Below are positions 5,878 through 6,103 of a DNA stretch of 6,103 bases, one piece after another. Origin of the DNA: Phycisphaerales bacterium. GTDB lineage: Bacteria > Planctomycetota > Phycisphaerae > Tepidisphaerales > Tepidisphaeraceae. The stretch lies in contig PMAK01000086.1 in NCBI GenBank assembly GCA_003153655.1, forward strand, positions 42,492-48,594, in the 5' to 3' direction. Below the pieces are notes generated by a model. It was not told the DNA's origin. It searched no databases and saw only the letters and a program-made list of their open reading frames with translations. Numbering within the stretch: position 1 is the stretch's first letter; each line of letters opens with the position of its first letter. The translations under genes and the position numbers were made by a program.

Positions 5878-6103
5878 GTGATATTTCCTGGCCTGATTCA
5901 CTATCCGCAAATCGATCCGGTGATGGTGCATGTTGGTCCGCTGAAGATCCGCTGGTACGGAATGGCGTATCTGACGGGGTTCGTGCTGGCCTATCTTGTA
6001 CTGATTCGGCTGGTGAAAAGCGGGTCGCTGCGGATTTCCAAAGAGGCGATGTCGGATGTTGTGGGGTGGCTGGCGCTGGGAGTTGTCGCCGGGGGGAGAA
6101 TTG
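5878..6103 (+). CDS. lgt: Prolipoprotein diacylglyceryl transferase, N-terminal part (runs off window)
   Basis: This inner-membrane enzyme moves diacylglycerol from phosphatidylglycerol to the lipobox cysteine of prolipoproteins, the first step of lipoprotein maturation. About 75 codons are present. Residues 8-22 (HYPQIDPVMVHVGPL) and RWYGMAYLTGF (25-35) match the Lgt N-terminus, including the WYG-x-x-Y-x-x-GF pattern at the start of an early TM helix. LALGVVAGGRI at the window edge matches the segment leading into the Lgt signature (GGRIGY in the enteric enzyme). GTG at 5878 is taken as the start: it places the conserved HYPQIDP segment at the usual distance from the N-terminus, and no in-frame ATG, GTG or TTG lies between the glnA stop and it. 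The ribosome binding site is poor. With only 26 bases after glnA and no terminator between them, cotranscription with glnA is likely. The rest of the gene, including the catalytic region, is outside the window. Confidence 0.93.
   Translation, partial: MIFPGLIHYPQIDPVMVHVGPLKIRWYGMAYLTGFVLAYLVLIRLVKSGSLRISKEAMSDVVGWLALGVVAGGRI

Noticed and set aside
1..6103. CRISPR array, tRNA or rRNA
   Set aside because: No regularly spaced repeats, no cloverleaf-like segment and no rRNA-like sequence were seen on either strand.

Overview
The window is chromosomal DNA from a Gram-negative-type bacterium of moderate-to-high GC. It encodes a type I-beta glutamine synthetase carrying an adenylylation-site tyrosine, followed by a prolipoprotein diacylglyceryl transferase. 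The taxon cannot be fixed from sequence alone. The strong G/T bias at third codon positions, the style of the glutamine synthetase and the N-terminal style of the XRE protein made me think of the Planctomycetes/Verrucomicrobia (PVC) group, but this is a low-confidence impression.

Left part (1-2093, minus strand). After about 270 bases with no convincing gene comes a tight two-gene cassette transcribed leftward. A 515-residue protein of no family I can name comes first (2093 to 546). Its C-terminal half has the layout of a PD-(D/E)XK nuclease-like fold, with the usual lysine replaced by threonine. It overlaps by 17 bases a 97-residue XRE-type helix-turn-helix protein (562 to 269), which starts at GTG behind a good ribosome binding site. 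The large gene's codon use differs from that of the plus-strand genes, so the cassette looks like accessory DNA, possibly a defence or toxin-antitoxin-like module. That function is inference only.

Middle part (2094-4382). A divergent intergenic region of about 400 bases holds several signals. A sigma70-type promoter lies inside a 63-base element that is repeated almost exactly (58 of 63 positions) in front of the glutamine synthetase gene. An 11-bp perfect inverted repeat lies downstream of it. Then comes a polytopic membrane glycosyltransferase of the ArnT/PMT (GT-C) type with a large soluble C-terminal domain.

Right part (4354-6103, plus strand). The second repeat copy supplies the last residues and stop codon of the glycosyltransferase gene and at the same time the presumed promoter of glnA. 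glnA is followed after 26 bases by the 5' part of lgt, which runs off the window; the two probably share a transcript. The repeats bracket the glycosyltransferase gene. They therefore look like either a duplicated housekeeping promoter or the trace of an insertion or duplication, and this is the clearest unexplained structure in the window.
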